This document shows positions 9,114-17,924 of a stretch of 64,000 bases of DNA, in pieces. Origin of the DNA: Marinomonas foliarum. GTDB taxonomy: Bacteria; Pseudomonadota; Gammaproteobacteria; Pseudomonadales; Marinomonadaceae. Position 1 is the stretch's first letter. Every line of letters starts with the position of its first letter. The stretch is from assembly GCF_003337275.1 (NCBI RefSeq), contig NZ_QPJQ01000015.1:21636-85635 (forward strand), in the 5' to 3' direction. The translations under genes and the position numbers were made by a program. Under the pieces are notes generated by a model. It was given only the letters and a program-made list of their open reading frames with translations, was not told the origin of the DNA and did no database searches.

Positions 9114-10244
9114 CTAGCGAATAATGGCAATTATCACATCCATGACATTGGTATTTGTTGGGCCAGTAATAAAGATCGCATCCTGTTCACGCAAGTAGGT
9201 CCCTGCGTCAGCGCGTTTCAATGCATCTCGAACCGCGTGCATATCTTTTGCTGTTGAGCCATCTACAATACCGCCAGCTGCGTCGGTTGGACCATCACTG
9301 CCGTCAGTGCCGGCAACCAGCACCAATATGTTATCGCGACCAACGATGTTTTCTGCAATGCCTAGTGCTAGCGCTTGGTTACGGCCACCGTTGCCGGGGT
9401 TTTCGGGTAGCTTAACCGTTGGCTCTCCGCCAAAAATGTACACACCCGGTTCGGCATCCATTAGTTGCTGACCAATATAAGAAGACAGTATTTCAACATC
9501 GTCATACAGGTTTTCTGTATTTTCGATAACGTGATAGCCAAGCTCTGTTGCTTTGTTGGCCGCTGCTTCTCGGGCGACTTGGTTGGTACCAATTAAGGCA
9601 ACGCTGGCAGCCGATGGACAGCGTTTAATTGACCCAGTGCCAGAGCCAATGGTACCAATGTCATCGCCTTCCACGTCGGAAATAGCCAGTACGCGGACGT
9701 CAGCACCTTTAAATTTTTCGAGTAACTTACCGTCTTTGACCAAAGAGGTTTCTTTGCGGCGGGTATTGATCTGACCAATATTATAGCCAGCTGCAAGCAT
9801 TTGATCTGTTAGCTTTTGCCAGTCTTCCAAGCTGACATCGTCAGGCAGAGCTTCAGATAAAGCCGATGCGCCACCAGAGACTAAAAGAAGTAATTTACTA
9901 CCTGCTTGCATGTCTGTGACCGTAGAGAGTATTTGCTTGCCAGCGTCCAATGAGTGTTGATCTGGAACAGGATGAGCTGACTCAAGAACCGTTACGTTGG
10001 TTGCATTCCACATAGTTTGGTCTGTGTGATCGTACTTTGTGACTAATAACGCAGGGCAATCGTTACCTAGTGCCGCTAAGGCACCTGCACACATGCCACT
10101 GGCTGCTTTACCGACGGCTATGATTTGATCTGGCGTGAAGTCAGTAAAGCTTTCTACTGCACGGTACGTTGCATTGTAGCCAGCCACCGCATTGATCGCA
10201 GCGTCAAAAATAGACACAGCAGAGTTTTTATCATGTGAATGCAA
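9114..10244 (-). CDS. Glycerate 2-kinase (MOFRL family)
   Basis: A 376-residue enzyme of the type-II glycerate kinase family, which phosphorylates D-glycerate to 2-phosphoglycerate in the cytosol. Visible signatures are AVGKAASGM near residue 42, LLLLVSGGASAL at about 115-127, YIFGGEPTVKLP and GGRNQALAL in the C-terminal MOFRL domain, and VLVAGTDGSDGPTDAAGG. It is somewhat shorter than usual (about 420). The start is a TTG with GGGAG 7 bases upstream. It lies directly downstream of the SerC-SerA fusion on the same strand, with a terminator-like hairpin in the gap. Functionally the two link through phosphoglycerate to serine. Confidence 0.88.
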   Translation of the reverse strand: MHSHDKNSAVSIFDAAINAVAGYNATYRAVESFTDFTPDQIIAVGKAASGMCAGALAALGNDCPALLVTKYDHTDQTMWNATNVTVLESAHPVPDQHSLDAGKQILSTVTDMQAGSKLLLLVSGGASALSEALPDDVSLEDWQKLTDQMLAAGYNIGQINTRRKETSLVKDGKLLEKFKGADVRVLAISDVEGDDIGTIGSGTGSIKRCPSAASVALIGTNQVAREAAANKATELGYHVIENTENLYDDVEILSSYIGQQLMDAEPGVYIFGGEPTVKLPENPGNGGRNQALALGIAENIVGRDNILVLVAGTDGSDGPTDAAGGIVDGSTAKDMHAVRDALKRADAGTYLREQDAIFITGPTNTNVMDVIIAIIR

Positions 10245-10280
10245 ACCTGTTCTCCCTTACTTGCCTCAGAGGCATAAACT

Positions 10281-10330
10281 AAAAAACCGCATCAACAGGA
10301 CAGAGTCACGCCCTTAGATGCGGTTTTTTG
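10281..10330. terminator. Bidirectional terminator between fusion gene and glycerate kinase
   Basis: AAAAAACCGCATC and GATGCGGTTTTTT form a 13-base stem around a loop of about 24 bases, with A and T tracts at either end. It lies 22 bases past the SerC-SerA stop codon, so transcription into glycerate kinase is probably attenuated here. Confidence 0.7.
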
Positions 10331-10351
10331 AATGTCTAACGACAGTATTAC

Positions 10352-13336
10352 TTAATTACCAAGTGGCCCTTGCAGACCATTTTGAGCAAGTAACGTCGTG
10401 TAGATATTCGAGTTCAATACCATCATCTCCGAGTATTCAGCAACAAGTGCCGCGCGTTTGTCTGTGTCTTCGGTTGCGTTAATTGCTCCCCAGTATGCCG
10501 CAATTTGTGTTGCGCTGTCAGCTAGTTGCTTGATTTGCTCAGCTGATAACGCTTTAACAGAACTCGCGTTTACTTTGCCCACGCCGTTGACCGTCTTAGT
10601 ACCACCGTTGGTGAAACCTTTAGGCAAATCGCCTTTTAGGTTAATCACTTTATCGTGTTGAATCACACTTAGGATTTGATCAACCGCTTGCTTAGCGCCT
10701 TCGACACGAGAAACGTGTTCTGTGTCTGCCGCCGCATGTGGTAGAAGTTCCATTTTGCCTACGTGCTTTTCGTAGATGTTGCGGTAAGGAACCATTGGGC
10801 CAGATAATTCGCCAGTAGCTGGGTCTTTAAACAAATCCGCATCGATTGCTGCGTAACGGATTTGGCCGCTTGCTAAGGCAGCGTCTAACGCTTCGATGTC
10901 AACTACTTCGCCACGGTCGTAGTTAACTAGCACGGCACCTTGTTTCATTGCAGAGAAAACGTCTGCATTGATGATGTCAGAGTTGCTGAACTTGCCAGTA
11001 TCAGCATTGAATGCACCTAGGCCAGTGTGTGGGCTAAGTACGTCAGCGTCTTGTGCTGCTTCAACGATGCTAGAGGCGTAAGTGAAGCCTTCAGACTCGA
11101 TCCATTTCTGGTGCGCAGGACGAGCGTATACAGATACCTTCATACCAAATGCAGCGCCTAGTTTCGCTACTTCACGACCGATGTTGCCGTAACCAACAAC
11201 AGCAAGCTTCTTACCTTCAAGCTTAGTCGTTGGGAACTCTGCAAGGTTCTTACCTGTGTCGAAGTCACCCGCCACAACGCGATCGTGCATGGCAGAAACT
11301 TGTAGATCAGGAAGCACTTTAAGCAGCGCTTTCATTGCCGCTTGTGCGGTTGCACGAGAGTTGAAGCTTGGTGTGTTCATCAGTGGTGCAACACCACCTT
11401 CACCGTTACCGCCGCCCCAGCTAGCAGAGCCCATGTTGCCAGTGCCCGCACCGATACGTACGCCACCTAACTCGAACTTAGATTCCGCTGGGAAGAATGT
11501 CGCTGCAGCGATCACAGCGTCGTATTGACCTTCGCCCGTTTCAGCTAATAGCTCGTCTTCACGGCTTAGGCTTGGCTGGTAGAAGAAATGTACTTTACCT
11601 TTCGCAAGGTCACCGGCTTCAGCAACAGAACCGAAGTGGAACTCACCGCCTTTAGACTTGATGTAAGCTGCAACTTCGCTGCAATCAGCGTTGCCGTCAG
11701 CATCGAATACCATGCCGACTAGGTCAGCGATTAATACTTTGTAAGCACGGTTTGCATCGTCTACACGTACGTCGCCTTCAGCTGACGCTGATACAGCGCT
11801 TTCGAAAGACTCGCCTTGTTCAGCTAGCAATTCTTCAAGAACCGCGTTTTTCGCACGTAGGTAGCAGTACTGAATGTTTTCTAGTAGCGCCGTGATGTCT
11901 TGTGAAGGACGGATACCGCCGATCCATGCACGGTAGTCGCCTGGCGTACCTGGGAATGCGTTTACGTAACGAGCAACGTCTAGACCTTTCTCGTGCGCAC
12001 CGTCAGTATGAGTGATACCTTCGTAGCCTAACATTTGCTTCGACTTAGCAATGATGCGAGCGTGAACGTCTGCGTCTGTGATGTCACCATCCGTCACTTT
12101 GAGAAGCGTTACGGCTGCACCACGAGAATCTGCATTAGATACACCAAGTTCGAACAAGTCGCTGCTTGCTATCCAGCTGTCTACAGACTGGCGGTTTGCT
12201 GCAGAACGCGCATTCAGTGCGTAAACATCACCTATCATGCGTTCGTTGCGAAGGATCGCAAAGGTGGTTTCGGCAAACGCTAAGGTGCTGAAGGTATTAA
12301 TGATACCGCCAAGCATTTGGTCTTTTTCTGCATCGTAGATTGGGCCAAGATCAGTGGTTTTTTCACTGGTCAGTGGTTCTTTTGCGTCACGTGGCACTGC
12401 AATTTTAAGCTGACGAGGAATCGCCCAAGAAGGGTCTTTCTGGTTCGCATTGATCAGTGCTAAGGCAGGTTTAGTTAAAGAAACGATGAAGTAACCAGAA
12501 ATACCGCCGATGGCTTTTTGGAACGGCATGAATAGGTTGCATTTTGTTAGTACGCCATCCACCAACTCTTTCGCCCAAGGCATAGCACCAAGTAGGGACG
12601 TTGCATCGATTACGGCGTGGTGTTCTTCTGGGTTAGCGTCAATCCAAGCCAATAAGTTGGCAATTTCTTGCTCTGTGTAAGTGGTCGCGCCTGTTGTTTC
12701 ATGGCCCACACCGAAGAACAATTTAACGCCTTTTTCGATTAGGAAGTCAGCACTTGGAATCGCGCCTTCGCCTTCAGCAAAGATAATCCGGTTTTCGTCA
12801 CCGTTAGTCGCATAACGCTGTAATTCTGTTAGCTGAGTGCCCCAAGATTGACGAAAGAAACCGCCAGCCTTGCCTTCAGCCGATTCAGGCTTAGGCGTAT
12901 CAACGTACACAATTTGAGAGGCATCGTTTGCAGTCATTAAATGCAGAGCTGCTGCGGTAAAGCCACTGTGACCACCACCAAGACCAACCGCCATACGGTT
13001 GGCTTTAGGAAAACCAAAGTAGCGGTGAATTTCACGCATCATGTCATTTAGGACTTTGTCTGCAGGGTAGCCACGGTGCATGCCACGACCGATTTCCGCA
13101 GTAGTGAAACTACCAATGCGATTACCTTTGTCGTCTAGTTTTGGGTAGTTTTCTTCTATCCAAGCGTCAAATTCAAAACGAAGTTGACGAGCATCCACTT
13201 CGTTTAATGTCATGTCTGTAATAGGACCAACGCCGAAGAACTGGTTGCTAGTAGCCTGAGGAGCGCCTTTTTGTGTCAGAGAAAGCGCACTCGCGCGAGC
13301 GGCTTTAAGTTGCTCAATTGAAGTCATCGTTTTCAT
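10352..13336 (-). CDS. Fused phosphoserine aminotransferase / D-3-phosphoglycerate dehydrogenase
   Basis: One chain of about 994 residues combining the first two steps of serine synthesis in reverse order. The N-terminal half (to about 510) is a fold-type I aminotransferase of SerC type: GLGGGHSGFTAAALHLM binds cofactor, and the likely PLP lysine is in FQKAIGGISGYF. A linker of about 150 residues follows. The C-terminal half is a D-hydroxyacid dehydrogenase with NTPSFNSRATA, Rossmann motif AVVGYGNIGREVAKLG, LSPHTGLGAFN, catalytic Arg in NYDRGEVVD and His in LLPHAAADTEH. There is no ACT domain; instead about 80 helical residues end the chain. ATG 13336 or 13327 is likelier than TTG 13345. It should convert 3-phosphoglycerate to phosphoserine with glutamate and NAD+. 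Confidence 0.85.
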   Translation of the reverse strand: MKTMTSIEQLKAARASALSLTQKGAPQATSNQFFGVGPITDMTLNEVDARQLRFEFDAWIEENYPKLDDKGNRIGSFTTAEIGRGMHRGYPADKVLNDMMREIHRYFGFPKANRMAVGLGGGHSGFTAAALHLMTANDASQIVYVDTPKPESAEGKAGGFFRQSWGTQLTELQRYATNGDENRIIFAEGEGAIPSADFLIEKGVKLFFGVGHETTGATTYTEQEIANLLAWIDANPEEHHAVIDATSLLGAMPWAKELVDGVLTKCNLFMPFQKAIGGISGYFIVSLTKPALALINANQKDPSWAIPRQLKIAVPRDAKEPLTSEKTTDLGPIYDAEKDQMLGGIINTFSTLAFAETTFAILRNERMIGDVYALNARSAANRQSVDSWIASSDLFELGVSNADSRGAAVTLLKVTDGDITDADVHARIIAKSKQMLGYEGITHTDGAHEKGLDVARYVNAFPGTPGDYRAWIGGIRPSQDITALLENIQYCYLRAKNAVLEELLAEQGESFESAVSASAEGDVRVDDANRAYKVLIADLVGMVFDADGNADCSEVAAYIKSKGGEFHFGSVAEAGDLAKGKVHFFYQPSLSREDELLAETGEGQYDAVIAAATFFPAESKFELGGVRIGAGTGNMGSASWGGGNGEGGVAPLMNTPSFNSRATAQAAMKALLKVLPDLQVSAMHDRVVAGDFDTGKNLAEFPTTKLEGKKLAVVGYGNIGREVAKLGAAFGMKVSVYARPAHQKWIESEGFTYASSIVEAAQDADVLSPHTGLGAFNADTGKFSNSDIINADVFSAMKQGAVLVNYDRGEVVDIEALDAALASGQIRYAAIDADLFKDPATGELSGPMVPYRNIYEKHVGKMELLPHAAADTEHVSRVEGAKQAVDQILSVIQHDKVINLKGDLPKGFTNGGTKTVNGVGKVNASSVKALSAEQIKQLADSATQIAAYWGAINATEDTDKRAALVAEYSEMMVLNSNIYTTLLAQNGLQGPLGN

Positions 13337-13701
13337 TACCTGCAAGATAGTTTATACGTTCGCTCTGGCTTTAATGGCTATTCTAAGACCAGGCAGAGAA
13401 GAGTCCCTGTCCTTCCCCACAGATAAGAATGTTTACCCATGGACATTATCCAAACAGAGCATGGTTTTATTTTTTAAACACAAAACGATAAATGAGAATC
13501 TTTATTACGTTGTGCTAGTGCAGCAGTGTAATCTTGTTCAACGACATGAAAGTGTTCTGAAAACGCCAAAATAATGCGTGTCCCCTACAAATGGACGCAA
13601 TTAATCGACTTAAAAGTGAAAAAGCGCACTTTATGGCACTAGGGGAAGGAGAAAGTGGGTGGCATGCTCGTATTAGAATGGTGAAATACGAGCTTTAAAG
13701 A
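13337..13701. other. Intergenic stretch upstream of the SerC-SerA gene
   Basis: These 365 bases hold the promoter and leader of the fusion gene on the minus strand; I recognise no riboswitch or clear promoter boxes. A 9-base inverted repeat GCTCGTATT / AATACGAGC lies at 13666-13693, beside the mtgA stop codon. A 35-codon + strand frame from ATG 13591 to 13698 reads like protein (RLKSEKAHFMALGEGESGWH), but it has no ribosome site and no family I know, so I leave it uncalled. Confidence 0.5.
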
Positions 13702-14379
13702 TTATTCAAGAATGGGCTTCAAATAGTCTAGGCCAAGTTGCTGCATTTGCTGTTCAACCCAATCGACTCTTTGACGAAGATAATAGGTTAGCTCGTTAGG
13801 GTTTCGAGTACGGGGACTTGGTAGCATGATGGCCAAGCGAGCTGCTTGGTTCATGGTGAGCTTGCTGGCGGATCTGCCAAAATAATGCTGGCTTGCGGCT
13901 TCGACACCATAAATGCCTTGGCCAAACTCAGCGATATTCAAATACACTTCAAGAATACGCTTCTTGCCCCATAGTGTTTCAAGGCCAATGGCAAAGCCTG
14001 CTTCTAATCCTTTGCGAATAAAACTTCGACCAGACCAAAGGAAAAGATTTTTTGCCGTTTGCTGGGTAATAGTGCTCGCACCACGAAGACCTTGTCCATC
14101 ATCGTATTGGTCAAGCGCCTTACTTATCGCGGTAAAATCAACGCCGAAGTGATTGGGAAAGCGTTGGTCTTCGGAAGCAACCACGGCGAGTGGCATATAG
14201 GGCGGTAGCTTATCAATGCTGATCCAATCTTGAGTGGCCGGATAAGGACTTTGCAACATAAACGCTGTGGTTGGCGGTGGTATAAAGCGAAACACCAATA
14301 AAACAAGAATCAGCAATAGCAAAGCGCGCCAAAGAATGGTCCAAGTCTTTTTGAAAATACCCTGTTTACGCTTTGCCAT
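13702..14379 (-). CDS. mtgA: Monofunctional biosynthetic peptidoglycan transglycosylase
   Basis: A 225-residue GT51 glycosyltransferase that polymerises lipid II into glycan strands at the outer face of the inner membrane, without a transpeptidase domain. A single membrane anchor spans about residues 13-31. GT51 motifs are complete: catalytic Glu70 in ASEDQRFPNHFG, RGASTITQQTAKNLFL at about 99-114, RKGLEAGFAIGLETLWGKKR, ILEVYLNIAEFGQGIYGVE and AASQHYFG. Length matches the family. It is transcribed alone, with the DUF457 gene divergent upstream. Confidence 0.95.
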   Translation of the reverse strand: MAKRKQGIFKKTWTILWRALLLLILVLLVFRFIPPPTTAFMLQSPYPATQDWISIDKLPPYMPLAVVASEDQRFPNHFGVDFTAISKALDQYDDGQGLRGASTITQQTAKNLFLWSGRSFIRKGLEAGFAIGLETLWGKKRILEVYLNIAEFGQGIYGVEAASQHYFGRSASKLTMNQAARLAIMLPSPRTRNPNELTYYLRQRVDWVEQQMQQLGLDYLKPILE

Positions 14380-14582
14380 TTATTCTCTCTTAATGATTCG
14401 AACGAGGCTTTCTAGCCCGCGACAACCAAGAGTATAAACAATAACAGTGGTAAATCTTTAATGAATCTTTAGTTTTTGCTGCGCAGACTCTATACCTCGA
14501 TTCCTGTAGCATTCGTCCACCAAAATTTTACCGTCCGCAACATCGGATTTCACCTTACATTATAGCAATAGGACATTGCCAA

Positions 14583-15305
14583 ATGGCCGACTTTAAAACC
14601 CATTTTACGGTGGCAGCCATACTCAGCGCACCATTGGCAGCCAGCACCTTTATTATGGGCTTTGCCAATATGAACGAGGCCATTTTTTACGCCTTGGCTG
14701 GCACCCTTGGTGGATTATTGCCTGATATCGATGCCGATGATTCTGCCGCTATTCGTCTGATATTTCGGCTCTTTGGCGCCTTGGCTGGTGGTCTGGCAAT
14801 TGCGTTTGGCATGGAGAAACTGATTCATTGGCAGGTACTCGCCTTAGCGATTGTCAGTTATTTAGTGGTACGTTTCCCTATCCAATGGGTGTTTGAGCAA
14901 TTTACTATACATAGGGGGACGTTGCACAGTCTGCTGGCCAATATGATGTTTGCCATGCTTGCCGTTCCTATTACTTATCACTTGTTCGCTCTTGAAGCGA
15001 AAACCGCTTGGGGGATTGGTGGTTTTATATTCTTGGGTGCGACCATCCATCTCATACTTGATGAGTTATACAGTATTGAACTGTCTGGCATGCGTATCAA
15101 ACGCTCGTTTGGCACCGCGATGAAGCTCACCGATTGGGGTGAGCCGCTGGCGTCGCTGGTGTTGGTGCTCTGCTGCGTAGTGGGTTATTGGTTAAGCCCA
15201 AGCGCAGAAGCTTGGATAACAGCCTTTACTTGGTGGCCGGAGAACGTACAGTTATCAGACTGGTTTATACAAGAGCTAAACGAGTTACGTCAGCTCTGGG
15301 GTTAG
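14583..15305 (+). CDS. Membrane-bound DUF457 (YdjM-like) putative metal-dependent hydrolase
   Basis: A 240-residue membrane protein with about six hydrophobic helices. The signature of the LexA-regulated YdjM/DUF457 family is present: N-terminal FKTHF, GGLLPDIDADDSAAIR (acidic cluster), HRGTLHSLLA, and a later H-L-I-L-D-E segment (ATIHLILDELYS). The conserved His and Asp residues could bind a metal at the membrane face, which is the basis of the hydrolase label; no reaction is established here. It is convergent with the STAS-like gene at 15338. Confidence 0.75.
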   Translation: MADFKTHFTVAAILSAPLAASTFIMGFANMNEAIFYALAGTLGGLLPDIDADDSAAIRLIFRLFGALAGGLAIAFGMEKLIHWQVLALAIVSYLVVRFPIQWVFEQFTIHRGTLHSLLANMMFAMLAVPITYHLFALEAKTAWGIGGFIFLGATIHLILDELYSIELSGMRIKRSFGTAMKLTDWGEPLASLVLVLCCVVGYWLSPSAEAWITAFTWWPENVQLSDWFIQELNELRQLWG

Positions 15306-15337
15306 GGGATAAATGGGTTCAGCGGATCAAGACTGGC

Positions 15338-15721
15338 TTATGAAGACATAACCCAGTCTGTCGCTTCTTTCTTACGCTTGAACACCTTAATGTCTGCAGA
15401 GATAAACCAGCTAATTACACGAATTAGTCTGTTCTGCCAACGGCTTTTGCCGTAGATGGCAATGCGATTGAACTCACCGCCAAGTCGCTGACTTAATAAA
15501 AATTCCGACCAAGCGCTTTTAATGCTCCAGCCTTCAAACTCACTAATATCCACCAACAAACCCGCATAAGGGGAATGGATAGTGTACAGCGCCGCCTCTA
15601 GCTTAGGCGTGATGCTTTCGAAATCCATGTCGCTTGGGTGACCTGAGGTTTTCACATTGAGTAACAGCTTGTCGTTATAACGCTTTGCATTCAGTGAAAC
15701 ACCATTTGTGTAAGTAGACAT
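15338..15721 (-). CDS. SpoIIAA/STAS-like cytosolic protein
   Basis: A 127-residue protein matching the SpoIIAA-like (STAS/SEC14-related) family: beta strand NDKLLLNVKTSG, helix FESITPKLEAALYTI, strand YAGLLVDISEFEGW, helix SAWSEFLLSQR, strand FNRIAIYGKSRWQN, and a final ADIKVFKRKKEATDWV. Such proteins are single-domain and usually of unknown function, possibly binding small hydrophobic ligands. It is transcribed alone and tail-to-tail with the DUF457 gene. Confidence 0.7.
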   Translation of the reverse strand: MSTYTNGVSLNAKRYNDKLLLNVKTSGHPSDMDFESITPKLEAALYTIHSPYAGLLVDISEFEGWSIKSAWSEFLLSQRLGGEFNRIAIYGKSRWQNRLIRVISWFISADIKVFKRKKEATDWVMSS

Positions 15722-15925
15722 AATTAGCTCCTAAAAAGCGCTTATCAATAGTGTTACTTTAGAACAAAATTGCCAGTAGGAAAGTTGATTAACTCAGCAT
15801 AGATAGTCAGCAAGCAGCTTGTAATTTGCGCTTTTTGCTAAAAGTGTCAGTAAAAGCAATAGAAAAAGGGAGAATCTCTATAATGTAGCCACCTAACGTG
15901 GATACATTTGCTTGAGTGTTATTAT

Positions 15926-15952
15926 GCCTAGGCACATATTATTGGCCTAGGC
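15926..15952. repeat. Paired 8-base palindromes GCCTAGGC
   Basis: Two copies of the self-complementary octamer GCCTAGGC lie at 15926-15933 and 15945-15952, 11 bases apart. They can fold into one hairpin or act as twin operator sites. A TATAAT lies upstream at 15879-15884 with no clear -35. The gap 15722-16005 has no gene. Confidence 0.4.
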
Positions 15953-16005
15953 GTTTGCAAAGTAATGATGATTAGTTTGATCTTAATCAATAACAGTTGG
16001 CGAAT

Positions 16006-16602
16006 TTAAACTGTTTGTTGGGACAGCACACTGCGGCGGAATTGCAGGATAACCAATATAATCAAAAACCCTACCGCCAAGCAGAACGGAAACAGCACTG
16101 TCGTCACAGAGTAGGCTTCCAGCGCCACCACAGAGCACACATTACGTAAAATCATAATAATGAAGAAAACACGGCTGTCTTCAAAGGGGCGGTGATAAAC
16201 TTTTCGAAAGGTGGGGCCAAAGCCTATCATATCGATCGTGGTCAGAATCAACACAGCCCACAGGGGATCATTTGTTACGTACCACAGAGGCAATGATGCC
16301 AAGGCAAGAGCCAAACATCCCCAGTCTAATTTAGTGATAGTGGCATCACCGCGCTTAATATACGCTAAGAAGGCAATGAAAATCGTAATAAAGCCTGATA
16401 ACCCAATGGGCCATGCTCCTACGCCGCCCTCGGCTTCTAGCTGAGCAAAGAATACAATGGTAGTGGTAATGCCCCAAATGACCCATGAAAATACATGAGG
16501 TTTCACCTTGCCTCGCAGGATCAGCGCAATATAAGGCACAAAACCAACCATCGCTAACGCAATCGCAATGCCGCTAAAAACAAGTTTTATATTAAAATCC
16601 AT
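16006..16602 (-). CDS. Six-helix integral membrane protein, function unknown
   Basis: About 198 residues, starting at the ATG at 16602, where AGGAAAG lies 5-7 bases upstream; the longer frame to 16620 lacks such a site. It has about six hydrophobic helices with short loops. The first loop, VPYIALILRGKVKPHVFSWV, has a proline followed by a basic turn that loosely recalls PQ-loop transporters, but the rest is not diagnostic. No partner gene is adjacent. I do not assign a function. Confidence 0.65.
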   Translation of the reverse strand: MDFNIKLVFSGIAIALAMVGFVPYIALILRGKVKPHVFSWVIWGITTTIVFFAQLEAEGGVGAWPIGLSGFITIFIAFLAYIKRGDATITKLDWGCLALALASLPLWYVTNDPLWAVLILTTIDMIGFGPTFRKVYHRPFEDSRVFFIIMILRNVCSVVALEAYSVTTVLFPFCLAVGFLIILVILQFRRSVLSQQTV

Positions 16603-16858
16603 CTGTCTTTCCTGCCTCATCCATCATAGTAACACTCGATTCTACAGACTTCATTGTTAAACAGACGGACAAAATACGTCAAATTTGCACCAAAATAGGT
16701 CGTTTAAAGTGAGTTATGGATTGTCTATTAAGTGATAGCCAAAATGGCTTCTAGCGCCCAATTTTTAAACACATCTAAATTGCCCAATTGTTCTTTGAGA
16801 TGTTTTACAATCCAGAGACCATCCAAGACTCAGCACACCATAGAAGGGCAATGGCCAA

Positions 16859-17746
16859 ATGAATCCATCGAACAAGGAAGTGGGCTCCAACTTAGTGGGA
16901 AAAGGCGTATTGTTATGCCTAGCCGCGATGTTGGTATTCGCGTCACAAGATGCCGTGACGAAAATCCTCGTGCAGGATATGTCCGTAGCGCAAGTGGTAT
17001 TAGTGCGCTATTGGGTATTTGCCCTGTTTGCCATCGTTTGGGTATCACGCACCAGCACTATTCGCCATGCATTACGTTCAGTTCGTCCTAAGTTACAAGT
17101 ATTGCGCTCCATATTATCCATCGCAGAGATTGCGATTTTTAATTTGGCTCTGCGTTATCTTGGCTTGGCAGAATCCCATTCGTTGATGGCGGCATTCCCA
17201 TTGATGGCGATTGCCTTGGCGGCCCCCATCCTAGGAGAACGGGTAAGCATGAAATCGTGGTTAGCGGTTTGTGTCGGCTTTGCCGGAACGCTTATTATTC
17301 TTCGGCCTGGGTTGGACGTCTTTAAACCTGAGTCATTGATACCATTAACTGCAGCCCTGTGCTTTGCCTGTTACCATATCGTGACTCGTCAGGTGAGTTC
17401 AGCGGGTGATGGTTTTCATACCAACATACTGTATATGGCGTTGATCGGCTTCGTGTGTGCAACCCTCTTTGGTGTGACGGCATGGCGTGCACCAAGCATG
17501 CAGGAATGGATGCTATTGGCCGTGATCTCTATTATGAGTGTCGCCGCACAGCTTTTGTTAGTAAAAGCGCTAGAGTATGCACCAGCCTCGGTATTACAAC
17601 CGTTCAACTACAGCTTATTGGTGTTTGCCACCATTATTGGCTTCTTAGTATTTAGCGAACTACCAGACAGGTGGACCATAGTAGGAGCGGGCATTGTCAT
17701 TGCCAGTGGACTGTACGTGATCTACCTACAGCGTACTCGTGAATAG
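16859..17746 (+). CDS. DMT-superfamily (EamA) transporter
   Basis: A 295-residue inner-membrane protein with ten predicted helices in two EamA repeats (about residues 15-145 and 155-290). The first repeat begins LCLAAMLVFASQDAVTKILV and includes the ALRYLGLAESHSLMAAFPLM segment. The second includes VKALEYAPASVLQPFNYSLL, typical of drug/metabolite exporters. The substrate is unknown; relatives export amino acids, nucleosides or drugs. The start ATG has GAAGGG about 11 bases upstream. A decayed transposase tail begins 17 bases after the stop. Confidence 0.85.
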   Translation: MNPSNKEVGSNLVGKGVLLCLAAMLVFASQDAVTKILVQDMSVAQVVLVRYWVFALFAIVWVSRTSTIRHALRSVRPKLQVLRSILSIAEIAIFNLALRYLGLAESHSLMAAFPLMAIALAAPILGERVSMKSWLAVCVGFAGTLIILRPGLDVFKPESLIPLTAALCFACYHIVTRQVSSAGDGFHTNILYMALIGFVCATLFGVTAWRAPSMQEWMLLAVISIMSVAAQLLLVKALEYAPASVLQPFNYSLLVFATIIGFLVFSELPDRWTIVGAGIVIASGLYVIYLQRTRE

Positions 17747-17762
17747 TTTTTTATATGCACCC

Positions 17763-17900
17763 GAATCCCTACAGCCCGATATGGCAGTGGGGAATGACAG
17801 TTTTAAAGAAAATATTAAACGCTGACTGGCAGGCGAGTCTCGCCTATGAAGCGCGGTAGGGAACCGAGTCAGACGGATTAAATTTCCATCTGCCCAATTG
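17763..17900 (+). pseudogene. Decayed C-terminal tail of a RAYT transposase
   Basis: Read in one frame this gives DMAVGNDSFKENIKR, a stop, then degraded sequence parallel to the RAYT tail GNDRFKEEIEKLTGRRV seen at 19197 onward. Positions 17778-17900 align base by base with 19182-19306 at roughly three-quarters identity, including the post-stop motif AATTTCCATCTGCCCAATTG at 17881-17900. Only the last 40 or so codons remain. It flanks the left side of the GGDEF gene. Confidence 0.75.
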
Positions 17901-17924
17901 ACCCTAATTGTTAGACCTCAGCGA

